A DNA stretch of 64,000 nt from Pseudoxanthomonas spadix (GTDB lineage: Bacteria > Pseudomonadota > Gammaproteobacteria > Xanthomonadales > Xanthomonadaceae): NCBI RefSeq assembly GCF_003703395.1, contig NZ_RDQN01000003.1, positions 62,001-126,000 on the forward strand. Direction: 5' to 3'. The translations under genes were made by a program, and so were the position numbers. Below the pieces are notes generated by a model. That model saw only the letters and a list, made by a program, of their open reading frames with translations. It made no database searches and was not told the DNA's origin. Position 1 is the stretch's first letter. The number at the start of each line of letters is the position of its first letter. Below are positions 25,240 through 33,174 of this stretch, piece after piece.

Positions 25240-25644
25240 TCAGACTTCCAGCCGCGGAGTGGCCAGGCGCGTGGCCACCAAGGCCAGCGGGATGGGCAGC
25301 AGCAGGCTGGCCACCGTCACCAAGGCGGGGAAGGGAACCAGCGCCGCCAGCCCGATCGCCGCCAGCATCACCACCGCACCGACGGTGACCGCCGCACCGC
25401 CACGGTGGCTGCGTGCGATGAACGCCGCGCACAGGCCTCCCACCAGGCCCGCCAGCGCGTAGCCGCCGATCACCCAGGCCAGGGCCTGGCGGGGCGCGGC
25501 CAGCGCGTAGGCAGCCAGATTGGAGAAGGTGTAGAAGTCCGGGCCGGCCGGCAGCCGATACACACGCTGGTAGCCGTGATAGGCGCCGACCATGACCGCC
25601 GCGGCGACCAGGCTGCCAAGCACGACGGCGATGAGCGTGCGCAT
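25240..25644 (-). CDS. Small membrane protein, unknown function
   Basis: A 134-residue protein with four predicted membrane segments (about 3-22, 45-68, 76-96 and 104-125) and no catalytic motif that I recognise. The loop after the first segment has YHGYQRVYRLPAGPDFYTF. The third loop, ARSHRGG, is positively charged. The ATG at 25644 is the first in-frame ATG near the similarity to a membrane protein; no strong ribosome binding site is seen. It is divergent from the thioesterase gene at 25786. Composition and codon use resemble the neighbours, so I take it as a real hypothetical gene. Confidence 0.65.
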   Translation of the reverse strand: MRTLIAVVLGSLVAAAVMVGAYHGYQRVYRLPAGPDFYTFSNLAAYALAAPRQALAWVIGGYALAGLVGGLCAAFIARSHRGGAAVTVGAVVMLAAIGLAALVPFPALVTVASLLLPIPLALVATRLATPRLEV

Positions 25645-25785
25645 GAGACATGCATTCCATTGGGGGAGGGCAGAGGATCGCGCGAAACTCGGCGTTGCCG
25701 CAACCGGGCTATGCTGCGCCCAGTCACGGCCAGGCCGCACGCTCCGGCGGTGGCCACTGCCCCCAGGCACGACCCAGGAGTGCGC

Positions 25786-26286
25786 ATGCGCGGCGAACAG
25801 CGTGAACTGACGTTTCGATTCCTTGCCGAGCCCAAGGATGTCAACTACGGCGGCAAGGTGCACGGCGGGGTGGTGATGCGCTGGATCGACCAGGTCGGCT
25901 ATGCGGCGGCGGTCGGCTGGAGTGGCCACTACAGCGTCACCGTGGCGGTGGGCGGCATCCGCTTCGTCGCGCCGATCCGGATCGGTGATGTGGTGACCAT
26001 CACCGCCAAGCTGGTGCACACCGGCACCAGCAGCATGCACTTTGCCGTCGACGTGCGCGCCCGCGGCCTGGGCCTGGAGGATGGCAGCTCCGCCAGCCGG
26101 CTGTGCACGCACTGCGTGATCGTGTTCGTGGCCATGGACCAGGCAGAAGGCCGACCGACTGCGGTGCCGGCCTGGACCCCGGTCAACGACCAGGACCATC
26201 GCCTGGCCGAATACGCGACCAAGGTGATGGAGCTGAGCAAGGGCATCGAGCAGACCGTGGCGGCCTTCCACGCCGACGCGCCTTGA
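25786..26286 (+). CDS. Acyl-CoA thioesterase, hotdog fold (YciA-like)
   Basis: A 166-residue hotdog-fold thioesterase, which hydrolyses acyl-CoA to free acid and CoA. The family landmark is DVNYGGKVHGGVVMRWID (18-35), the equivalent of the N-x-x-G-x-(x)-GG helix motif, with an Asp at the end of the helix. VRFVAPIRIGDVVTI-type strands follow. The ATG at 25786 is preceded by AGGAG at 25776-25780. The C-terminal 35 residues extend beyond the fold. The gene is followed by a strong terminator that it shares with the convergent NlpC/P60 gene. The acyl chain preference is unknown. Confidence 0.9.
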   Translation: MRGEQRELTFRFLAEPKDVNYGGKVHGGVVMRWIDQVGYAAAVGWSGHYSVTVAVGGIRFVAPIRIGDVVTITAKLVHTGTSSMHFAVDVRARGLGLEDGSSASRLCTHCVIVFVAMDQAEGRPTAVPAWTPVNDQDHRLAEYATKVMELSKGIEQTVAAFHADAP

Positions 26287-26312
26287 TGGCCCGGCCGCAG
26301 ACCCCTGCAGGC

Positions 26313-26349
26313 ATGAAAAAAGCCAGCGCATGCGCCGGCTTTTTTCATG
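26313..26349. terminator. Bidirectional terminator
   Basis: GAAAAAAGCCAGCGCATGCG followed by CCGGCTTTTTTC forms a hairpin flanked by A and T runs, between the thioesterase gene (reading right) and an NlpC/P60 gene (reading left). Confidence 0.9.
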
Positions 26350-26368
26350 ATCCAAGTAAGGCGCTGCG

Positions 26369-27292
26369 TTACATCGCCACGCGACGGGCCTGCATGAAGC
26401 GGCCGCCCCAGTAGCCGGAGGTCAGGGTGTCCACGCGGACATCCTTGCCGGTGCTGGGTGAGTGCAGGAAGCGGCCTTCGCCGACGTAGATGCCGACATG
26501 GTTGACCCGGCCACGCACGCCGAAGAACACCAAGTCGCCCTGGCGCAGTTCGTCGCGGTTGCTGATGAGCTGGCCCTCGCCGCTGGCCGCCATGTCGCGC
26601 GACACGCGCGGCAGGTCCACGCCCAGCGCGGTACGGAACACGTAGCCGACCAGGCCGCTGCAGTCCAGGCCACTGTCCGGATCGGTTCCGCCCCAGCGGT
26701 ACGGGGTGCCCAGCAGGGTCAGGGCCCGCTGCAGCACGCTCTGGACCTTGCCGACCTCGGTTTGGTTGGCGGCGGCCGCGCCGGTCAGGTCGTAGTTGCT
26801 CAGCAGGCGGCTCAGGTCGCCGGCCAGCATCGCCGAACGGTCCATCACCGGCACCGTGTCGGTGGCGGCCAGGCGCGGCAGCAGGGCGGTCAGGGTGGCG
26901 GCGGCGGCCTGGGTGGCCTTGTCGCGCAGGCTGCTGCCGGTGCTGGCCACGGCCGGCACCGCGGCGCCGGGCACCAGGGCCGAAGCGGGAAGGGTCACTG
27001 CCAGGGGTGTGGCGGCGAGGGACTGGCCTGCCGGTACGGCGGCCGGGCCGGCGGGGGTGATGGTGGTCGGAACGCCGGTGGCGACCGTGGTCGGGACCGG
27101 GCTGGTCACCGTGGCGACATCGCCGGAGAGGGTATGGATGGCCTGCGGCTGGGAGCCAGGGGCAGCATCCTGAGCCATCGCCAATGGCGAGGCCGACGTG
27201 CCCAGCAGGGCCAGGATCAGAAGGTGGAGCGAACCGCGACGGGGTCGGCGGGTGGTGAGCGGTGTGCCTGACGGCAGGTCATCGTTCGTCAC
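26369..27292 (-). CDS. Secreted NlpC/P60 peptidoglycan hydrolase
   Basis: A 307-residue NlpC/P60 (C40) endopeptidase that would cut peptide stems of peptidoglycan. Residues 1-41 are an N-terminal export signal with a twin-Arg-like R-R-P-R-R-G before the hydrophobic LLILALLG core, ending at AMAQ. A long Ala/Thr/Pro-rich linker (about 42-175) precedes the catalytic domain. Catalytic Cys is in LDCSGLVGY (RWGGTDPDSGLDC), the catalytic His in VNHVGIYV, and the third polar residue is in FLHSPSTG. Downstream of a second NlpC/P60 gene (27416-27973) by 124 bp. The two proteins share the catalytic pattern but differ in anchoring: this one appears soluble. Confidence 0.92.
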   Translation of the reverse strand: MTNDDLPSGTPLTTRRPRRGSLHLLILALLGTSASPLAMAQDAAPGSQPQAIHTLSGDVATVTSPVPTTVATGVPTTITPAGPAAVPAGQSLAATPLAVTLPASALVPGAAVPAVASTGSSLRDKATQAAAATLTALLPRLAATDTVPVMDRSAMLAGDLSRLLSNYDLTGAAAANQTEVGKVQSVLQRALTLLGTPYRWGGTDPDSGLDCSGLVGYVFRTALGVDLPRVSRDMAASGEGQLISNRDELRQGDLVFFGVRGRVNHVGIYVGEGRFLHSPSTGKDVRVDTLTSGYWGGRFMQARRVAM

Positions 27293-27415
27293 GGGCAGAT
27301 GAAGGTTTCGTGGCGGAGACAGGAGTGTGCCGTTAGATCCAAGTGAAAATGTTCAAAGTTCGTTAGGTTTCCGGGGTGTGACCTGATACTTCCATCACAT
27401 TTTCAGCCATCACCT

Positions 27416-27973
27416 CTACTCAACAACGCGCCGGGCGCCGGTGTAGTGATCCCGCCAGTAGGGGCCGTCCAGATCATCCAGGCGCACGGTGCCACCGCTG
27501 CTGGGGGCGTGGACGAAGCGCCCCTGACCCAGGTAGATGCCAACATGGCTGACGTTGCCGCGGCTGCCGAAAAACACCAGGTCGGCCGGCGCCAGACGGT
27601 CCTGGTCGATCTTCGGGCCTTGGACCTTGGCCAGTTCGCCCGAGCTGCGCGGCAGGCGCAGGTCGAGCATGTCGCGATAGACATAGCTGACCAGGCCGCT
27701 GCAGTCGAAGCCCGAATCGGGCGTGTTGCCGCCGTAGCGGTAGGGCGTGCCGACCAGGCCCAGCGCCCGCATCAGCACGCCGTTGACCGCGGCCGGGTCG
27801 GCGACCTGGACCGTCGGCCAGGCCTTGCCCGAGGGTGGCGCGGCAGGCCTGCGGACCAGCGCGCGCTCGCTACCACAACCGGCCAGCAGCAGGCTGGCAC
27901 CCAATGCCAGCCAGGCGGCGGCATGGGCGACTGGCAAGCGCTTGGGCGAGCCGGGATAATGGGCGGTCTTCAT
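27416..27973 (-). CDS. NlpC/P60 lipoprotein, cell-wall endopeptidase (Spr-like)
   Basis: A 185-residue lipoprotein hydrolase. The signal has a long n-region and lipobox LAGC with Cys33, so the enzyme is membrane-anchored. The C40 catalytic Cys sits in FDCSGLVSYVY, the His in VSHVGIYLG, and the third residue in FVHAPSSGG. GTPYRYGGNTPDSG precedes the Cys. Length and layout are like E. coli MepS (Spr). The ATG at 27973 is chosen over an upstream one at 28054, because it starts a better lipoprotein signal and the longer form would overlap the divergent slyD start. Tandem with the other NlpC/P60 gene, so they arose by duplication or act together. Confidence 0.92.
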   Translation of the reverse strand: MKTAHYPGSPKRLPVAHAAAWLALGASLLLAGCGSERALVRRPAAPPSGKAWPTVQVADPAAVNGVLMRALGLVGTPYRYGGNTPDSGFDCSGLVSYVYRDMLDLRLPRSSGELAKVQGPKIDQDRLAPADLVFFGSRGNVSHVGIYLGQGRFVHAPSSGGTVRLDDLDGPYWRDHYTGARRVVE

Positions 27974-28053
27974 GGCGGCCCATGTTGACCGCATGCCCTG
28001 CGGCAGACAAGCCGTGCACCCGCCGCCCGCCGCGGCCCACCCAAGAGTGTTCA

Positions 28054-28533
28054 ATGAAAATCGCCAAAGACAGCGTCGTGCGTTTCCACTACACCGTTTC
28101 CGAAATCGGCGCCGAGCCGCTGGAGAGTTCCGAAGGCCGCGAGCCGCTGGCGATCCTGGTCGGCCACGGCAACATCATCCCGGGCCTGGAGAAGGCGATG
28201 ATGGACAGGGAAGCCGGCGAGCAGTTCGGCGTGGACGTCGAGGCGGCCCAGGCCTATGGCGACAAGCGCGACGGCCTGACCCAGCGCGTGCCCAAGAAGC
28301 ACTTCGGGGCGCAGAAGCTGGCCCCGGGTCAGCAGGTCGTCCTGCAGACCAACTTCGGCCCGCGCGCGGTGACCGTGCAGAAGGTGGGCATGAGCGTGGT
28401 CGATGTGGATCTCAACCATCCGATGGCCGGCAAGGACCTGCATTTCGAGGTGGAAGTGGTCCAGGTGCGGCAAGCTACGCCCGAAGAGCTCGAGCATGGC
28501 CATGTCCATGGCGACGGTGGCCACGATCACTGA
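28054..28533 (+). CDS. slyD: SlyD-type FKBP peptidyl-prolyl isomerase and metallochaperone
   Basis: A 159-residue SlyD-type FKBP. The FKBP domain (1-70, 130-150) surrounds the insert-in-flap chaperone domain, with the typical GREPLAILVGHGNIIPGLE. The C-terminal tail is His-rich (HGHVHGDGGHDH), suited to nickel binding, though shorter than in E. coli. It catalyses Pro isomerisation in the cytosol and may deliver Ni2+. The ATG at 28054 begins the conserved MKIAKDSVV. It is followed by a hairpin at 28560-28577. Confidence 0.93.
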   Translation: MKIAKDSVVRFHYTVSEIGAEPLESSEGREPLAILVGHGNIIPGLEKAMMDREAGEQFGVDVEAAQAYGDKRDGLTQRVPKKHFGAQKLAPGQQVVLQTNFGPRAVTVQKVGMSVVDVDLNHPMAGKDLHFEVEVVQVRQATPEELEHGHVHGDGGHDH

Positions 28534-28559
28534 TCGGCGTCCAACGCGATCGATCCGGC

Positions 28560-28590
28560 GGCCCGCGTGCGCGGGCCGTCTTCGTTTGCG
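28560..28590 (+). terminator. Hairpin terminator after slyD
   Basis: GGCCCGCG and CGCGGGCC form a near-perfect hairpin followed by GTCTTCGTTT, 27 bp after the slyD stop. It lies just before the DUF418 gene. Confidence 0.55.
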
Positions 28591-28599
28591 CCGGTCGCG

Positions 28600-29838
28600 A
28601 TGAGGGCGGACACGCGCGCGGGGCAGCCGGCCGCGCCGCTGCCGCCGATGACACGCGTGGCGGCGCTGGACGCGCTGCGCGGGCTGGCCCTGCTGGGTAT
28701 CGTGCTGATGAACCTGGAAGGCTTTGCGGGCCCGCCGGCGCAGATGGGCACCGGGATCGACCCGGCCTGGCGGGGCCTGGACCGCTGGGCCGATGCGGCG
28801 ATCTACGTGCTGGTGCAGGGCAAGTTCGTCGCGCTGTTCTCGTTGCTGTTCGGCGCAGGCTTTGCGGCGATGGCCGCGCGCGCCGAGGGTGAAGGCTGGT
28901 CGCTGAGCCAGGTCTGGTTGCGGCGTTGCGCCGGACTGCTGCTGATCGGGTTGGCGCACGCGCTGCTGCTGTGGTCCGGCGACATCCTGGTGACCTACGC
29001 GCTGTGCGGACTGGTGCTGCTGGCCTTTCGCGAAGTGCTGGGCGGACTGCTGGCGTGGGTCGGGGCAGGGGTGTTCCTGATCCCGGCCGGTGTGTCGTTG
29101 CTGGCCGGACTGGCCGAACCGGCGCTGGCCGGCTCGGCGCAGTGGCAGCACGCACTGCAGGCACAGGCCGCGCACGTGGCCGAAGTGACCCGTGCGCAGG
29201 TGCTGGCCTACGGGCACGGCGACTTCGCGATGGCCACCGCCCAGCGCCTGCGCGACCTGGGCCAGAGCCTGAGCGTGTTGCCCATCACCGGTGCGCAGGT
29301 ACTGGGGCTGTTCCTGATCGGACCGTGGCTGGGCCAGGTGCTGGCCCGGCCGCAGGCGCATGCGCGCGCGCTGGCGTGGATGCGCCAGGGCGCCTTGCCG
29401 CTCGGGCTTGGCATGACCCTGGTGTCGGTGTGGCTGGCGCCGTGGATCGCGCCCGGCCGTGCCGATCTGCGCGCCGGCCTGGCGGCGGCCCTGATGCTGG
29501 CCGCCAGCCTGCCGCTGTGCCTGGGTTATATCGGCTGGACCCTGCGCTGGCTGGCACATCCGGCCTCGGCGCGGCTGGCTGGTCTGCTGGCCGCGGCCGG
29601 GCGCCTGGCATTGAGCAACTACCTGCTGCAGTCGCTGGTGTGTGTGGGGGTGTTCTATGGCTATGGAATGGGGGCCTTCGGACTGGGGCGCGCCTGGCAG
29701 GTGGCGTTGGGCTTCGGCTTGTTTGCGCTGCAGCTGCTGGTGAGCCGCTGGTGGCTGGCACGTGCAGCGATGGGGCCGGCCGAATGGCTGCTGCGCGCCG
29801 CCGCCTATGCGCGTGCGCCGGGGCGCCGCGCCAGCTGA
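28600..29838 (+). CDS. DUF418-domain membrane protein
   Basis: A 412-residue polytopic membrane protein (about nine segments) of the DUF418/YeiB group. N-terminal RVAALDALRGLALLGIVLMN and the FALLFSLLFGAGF-type second helix are the family marks. The DUF418 domain follows in the C-terminal half, with ALSNYLLQSLVCVG near 350. No activity is established for the family; some members resemble acyltransferase-3 proteins in the N-terminal fold. The ATG at 28600 is chosen over a GTG at 28567, which lies within the terminator loop. It is not clearly in an operon with gor, 127 bp downstream. Confidence 0.88.
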   Translation: MRADTRAGQPAAPLPPMTRVAALDALRGLALLGIVLMNLEGFAGPPAQMGTGIDPAWRGLDRWADAAIYVLVQGKFVALFSLLFGAGFAAMAARAEGEGWSLSQVWLRRCAGLLLIGLAHALLLWSGDILVTYALCGLVLLAFREVLGGLLAWVGAGVFLIPAGVSLLAGLAEPALAGSAQWQHALQAQAAHVAEVTRAQVLAYGHGDFAMATAQRLRDLGQSLSVLPITGAQVLGLFLIGPWLGQVLARPQAHARALAWMRQGALPLGLGMTLVSVWLAPWIAPGRADLRAGLAAALMLAASLPLCLGYIGWTLRWLAHPASARLAGLLAAAGRLALSNYLLQSLVCVGVFYGYGMGAFGLGRAWQVALGFGLFALQLLVSRWWLARAAMGPAEWLLRAAAYARAPGRRAS

Positions 29839-29965
29839 CCTCCCGCGCGCCAGGCGCGGTCGGTCGGCGCGATCCTCACTTCCTTCGATCGCCCTGCACG
29901 GCATGCTGGAGCGACAACGGCGGGCCTCGGTTCGCTGCGGGTTTTCATTCGATGGAGTGGTGTAG

Positions 29966-31330
29966 ATGCCTCAGCGCGACAACAGCCAGTACGACCTGAT
30001 CGTCATCGGCGCTGGGTCGGGCGGCCTGGCCGGCGCCTTCCGTGCAGCCGAATATGGCGCCAGCGTCGCGATCCTGGACCCGGGTGAACTGGGCGGCACC
30101 TGCGTCAACGTCGGCTGCGTGCCGAAGAAGGCGATGTGGCTGGCGGCCGAGCTGGGCCGGCACGTCGAGATGGCCGCCGACCTGGGCTTCAGGGTGCATG
30201 GCGGGCCGCTGGACTGGCAGGAGTTCGTCGTCCACCGCCAGCGCTACATCGCCGGTATCCACGACAGCTACCGCAAGCGCCTGGCGAAGGCCGACATCAT
30301 GCGCATCCCCTCGCGCGGCACCCTGGTGCCGGGCGGGGTGCGCTGCGAGGACGGCCTGGACCTGAAGGCCAGGCACGTGCTGCTCGCCACCGGTGGCCAT
30401 CCGCTGCGACCGCAGATCCCGGGCGCGGAACTGGCGATCGATTCGGACGGCTTCTTCAACCTGTGTTCGGCGCCGCCGCGGGTGGCCATCATCGGCGGCG
30501 GCTACATTGCCGTGGAGCTGGCCGGTGTGTTGCAGGCGCTGGGCAGCCAGGTCGAACTGTTCGTGCGCGGGCCATGCCTGCTGCAGTCCTTCGACCGCGA
30601 CCTGACCCTGCAGCTGGCCGAGAACCTGCGCCAGGGCGGCATTGGCCTGTTCTTCGACACCGAGGTCACTGCGCTGGAAAAAGCCGGCCAACAGACCTGC
30701 GTGGTCACCGATACCGGGCCGGTGCCGGGCGGTTATGACTGCGTGATCTTCGCCACCGGGCGCGCGCCCAACACGCGCGAGCTCGGGCTGGAGGCGGTCG
30801 GCGTGGCCACCGACACCCACGGCTCGGTGCAGGTGGACTGCTGGCAGGACACCACTGTCCAAGGCGTCCACGCGATCGGCGACGTCACCGACGTCGGCGT
30901 GGCGCTGACGCCGGTGGCCATTGCCGCGGCGCGCCGGCTGATGGATCGCCTCTTCGGCCACAAGCCGCAGGCCCGGCTCGACTACGCCAACATCCCCAGC
31001 GTGGTGTTCTCGCATCCGCCGATGGGCAGCGTCGGAATGACCGAAAAACAGGCCCGCGCCGAGCATGGCGATGACACGGTGCGGGTGTTCGCCACGACCT
31101 TCAGGCCGATGCTCCACGCGCTGGCCGACACGCCCCAGCACAGCCTGTTCAAGCTGGTCTGCGTCGGTGATGAAAAGCGCGTGGTCGGCGTGCACCTGAT
31201 GGGCGAGAACGCCGACGAGATCCTGCAGGGGTTTGCGCTGGCGGTGAAGCTGGGCGCCACCCTGGACGACCTGCACGACACCGTGGCGATCCATCCCACC
31301 AGTGCCGAGGAATTGGTCCTGCTGCGCTGA
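29966..31330 (+). CDS. gor: Glutathione-disulfide reductase
   Basis: A 454-residue flavoprotein disulfide reductase. The FAD site GAGSGG is at 15-20 and the redox-active disulfide Cys46/Cys51 in GGTCVNVGCVPKK. The NADPH-binding GGGYIAVELAG is present and the C-terminal active site HPTSAEE carries the catalytic His and Glu. This fits glutathione reductase, which keeps glutathione reduced. One oddity: at the spot where E. coli Gor has two arginines for the NADPH 2'-phosphate (FVRKHAPLRSFD), this protein has FVRGPCLLQSFD, so only the first Arg is kept. Cofactor preference may therefore differ. No oxidative-stress operator was recognised upstream. Confidence 0.92.
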   Translation: MPQRDNSQYDLIVIGAGSGGLAGAFRAAEYGASVAILDPGELGGTCVNVGCVPKKAMWLAAELGRHVEMAADLGFRVHGGPLDWQEFVVHRQRYIAGIHDSYRKRLAKADIMRIPSRGTLVPGGVRCEDGLDLKARHVLLATGGHPLRPQIPGAELAIDSDGFFNLCSAPPRVAIIGGGYIAVELAGVLQALGSQVELFVRGPCLLQSFDRDLTLQLAENLRQGGIGLFFDTEVTALEKAGQQTCVVTDTGPVPGGYDCVIFATGRAPNTRELGLEAVGVATDTHGSVQVDCWQDTTVQGVHAIGDVTDVGVALTPVAIAAARRLMDRLFGHKPQARLDYANIPSVVFSHPPMGSVGMTEKQARAEHGDDTVRVFATTFRPMLHALADTPQHSLFKLVCVGDEKRVVGVHLMGENADEILQGFALAVKLGATLDDLHDTVAIHPTSAEELVLLR

Positions 31331-31404
31331 AGCCAGGTGGCAGACCCTGCGGCAATCGGGAAGGGCCGCATCGCAGTGGCCCTCAGTCTGCGGACCCAGC
31401 AGAT

Positions 31405-31472
31405 GTGGGAGCCGCTTCAGCGGCGAAAGGGCTCTCCCGGGAAAGCTCCATCGCCGCTGAAGCGGCTCCCAC
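31405..31472. repeat. REP-like inverted repeat, family B copy
   Basis: GGAGCCGCTTCAGCGGCGA and its complement are separated by about 24 bp. It lies between the convergent gor and emrB genes and is related to the shorter copy at 3573-3609. Confidence 0.85.
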
Positions 31473-31582
31473 CGGAGCGGTGTTGATCCCTCGCTGGCGA
31501 CAGGCCATGGAGTCTGGCAGCAACCGGAGGGGACGCACTGCAGCGCCCCGTTCCCGTTGTGCGTGCTGCAAATCCCGGAAGG

Positions 31583-33163
31583 TCAGTGCCCGGCCGCGGC
31601 ACCGGTGCCGGCCTTGGCCGCGAACGGCGGCCGGGCAAACCACACGAACACGATCACGCCCAGGAAGATCCAGCCCAGCAGGTAGAAGATCTCGTTGAAG
31701 CCGATCTGCAAGGCCTGCTGGCCGATCATCTGATTGAGCATCACTGCCCCGGCCTGGGGATCGCCGTGGCCGAGCTGGTACACGGTCTGCTGCATGGCCG
31801 GGTCGTAGGCGCTGATATGTTCGGTCAGCTCGGCGTGGTGGATGGTGGTGCGCCGGTTCCAGGCCCAGGTGGTCAGCGAGGCGGCGAAACTGCCGCCCAG
31901 GGTGCGCACGAAGGTGGCCAGGCCCGACCCTGCGGAGATCTCGTGCGGCTCCAGATCCGAGAGCAGGATGGTCAGCACCGGCATGAAGAACAGCGCCACG
32001 CCCAGGCCCTGGATCAGCTGGATTTCGGCCACCCGGCCGAAGTTCACCTCCAGGTTGAAGCCCGAACGCAGGAAGCTGGTCGCGGCCATCACCACGAACG
32101 CCACGCTGGCCAGCACGCGCAGGTCGAAGCGGTGGGCGTACTTGCCCACGAACGGGGTCAGGATCACCGGCAGCAGGCCGATCGGCGCGGTGGCAAGGCC
32201 AGCCCAGATCGGCGTGTAGCCCATGTTCCGCTGCAGCCACAGCGGGACCAGCAGGCTGATCGAAAAGAATGCCGAATAGGCCATCACCAGCGCCAGCGTG
32301 CCGGCGGCGAAGTTGCGGTGGCGGAACAGGCGCAGGTTGACGATCGGGTCCTTCTCGGTCAGTTCCCAGATCACGAACACGCTCAGCGCGATCGCCGCCA
32401 CGATGGCCAGGATCACGATCCTGTGCGAGTTGAACCAGTCCTCGTCGTTGCCCAGGTCGAGCATGATCTGCAGCGCGCCCACGCCCAGCACCAGCGTGGC
32501 CAGGCCGATGTAGTCCATCTTCGGCGTTTCCAGCTTTTCCGGACGGCCCTTCATCTGCCGCCCGACCACGATGCTGGCGAAGATGCCGATGGGAATGTTG
32601 ATGAAGAAGATCCATTCCCAGCTGTAGTTGTCGGTGATCCAGCCGCCCAGGATCGGTCCGGCGATCGGCGCCACCACCGTGACCATCGCCAGCAGGGCGA
32701 TGGCCTGCCCGCGTTTTTGCGGTGGATAGATCGAGATCAGCAGCGCCTGTGTGACCGGGTACATCGGCCCGGCGACGAAGCCCTGCAGCGCCCGGGCCAC
32801 CACCAGCAGGCCCATCGAGTTGGCGATGCCGCACAGGAACGAGGCGATCACGAAGGCCAGCGTGGCCCAGGTGAACAGCCTGACCTCGCCGAAGCGGCGG
32901 GTCAGGTAACCGGTCAGCGGCAGGGCGATGGCGTTGCTCACCGCAAAGGAGGTGATGACCCAGGTGGCCTGGTTGGCGCTGGCGCCCAGGTTGCCGGAGA
33001 TGGTGGGCAGCGAGACGTTGGCGATGGTGGTGTCCAGCACCTGCATGAAGGATGCAAGGGCCAGCCCCAACGTGCACAGGGCCATGTTCGGCGGCCGGAA
33101 CGGCGCGGCCGCCGGCTGTGGAGCGGCCCGGGGGCCGCCGGCGTCTTCGGCGATGGTGGACAT
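31583..33163 (-). CDS. emrB: EmrB-type DHA2 MFS multidrug efflux pump
   Basis: A 526-residue, 14-segment DHA2-family major-facilitator drug:proton antiporter. The family motif C-like stretch APIAGPILGGWITDNYSWEW is near 164-183, and motif A is LTRRFGEVRLF. N-terminal VLDTTIANVSLPTISG is typical of EmrB/QacA-group pumps. It sits 11 bp downstream of emrA in the operon marR-oprM-emrA-emrB and would form the inner-membrane part of an EmrAB-type tripartite pump. Substrates (uncouplers, hydrophobic drugs, bile-type compounds) are inferred from the family. Confidence 0.94.
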   Translation of the reverse strand: MSTIAEDAGGPRAAPQPAAAPFRPPNMALCTLGLALASFMQVLDTTIANVSLPTISGNLGASANQATWVITSFAVSNAIALPLTGYLTRRFGEVRLFTWATLAFVIASFLCGIANSMGLLVVARALQGFVAGPMYPVTQALLISIYPPQKRGQAIALLAMVTVVAPIAGPILGGWITDNYSWEWIFFINIPIGIFASIVVGRQMKGRPEKLETPKMDYIGLATLVLGVGALQIMLDLGNDEDWFNSHRIVILAIVAAIALSVFVIWELTEKDPIVNLRLFRHRNFAAGTLALVMAYSAFFSISLLVPLWLQRNMGYTPIWAGLATAPIGLLPVILTPFVGKYAHRFDLRVLASVAFVVMAATSFLRSGFNLEVNFGRVAEIQLIQGLGVALFFMPVLTILLSDLEPHEISAGSGLATFVRTLGGSFAASLTTWAWNRRTTIHHAELTEHISAYDPAMQQTVYQLGHGDPQAGAVMLNQMIGQQALQIGFNEIFYLLGWIFLGVIVFVWFARPPFAAKAGTGAAAGH

Positions 33164-33174
33164 CTGCGGCGTCC

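Noticed and set aside
27377-27399. TGTGA and TCACA pair upstream of an NlpC/P60 gene, resembling a Clp/CRP site
   Set aside because: The half-sites are 13 bp apart instead of the usual 6, so it does not fit a CRP/Clp operator.
28051-29904. 617-residue minus-strand open frame over slyD and the DUF418 gene
   Set aside because: A His/Gln/Arg-rich shadow; both plus-strand genes are recognised.
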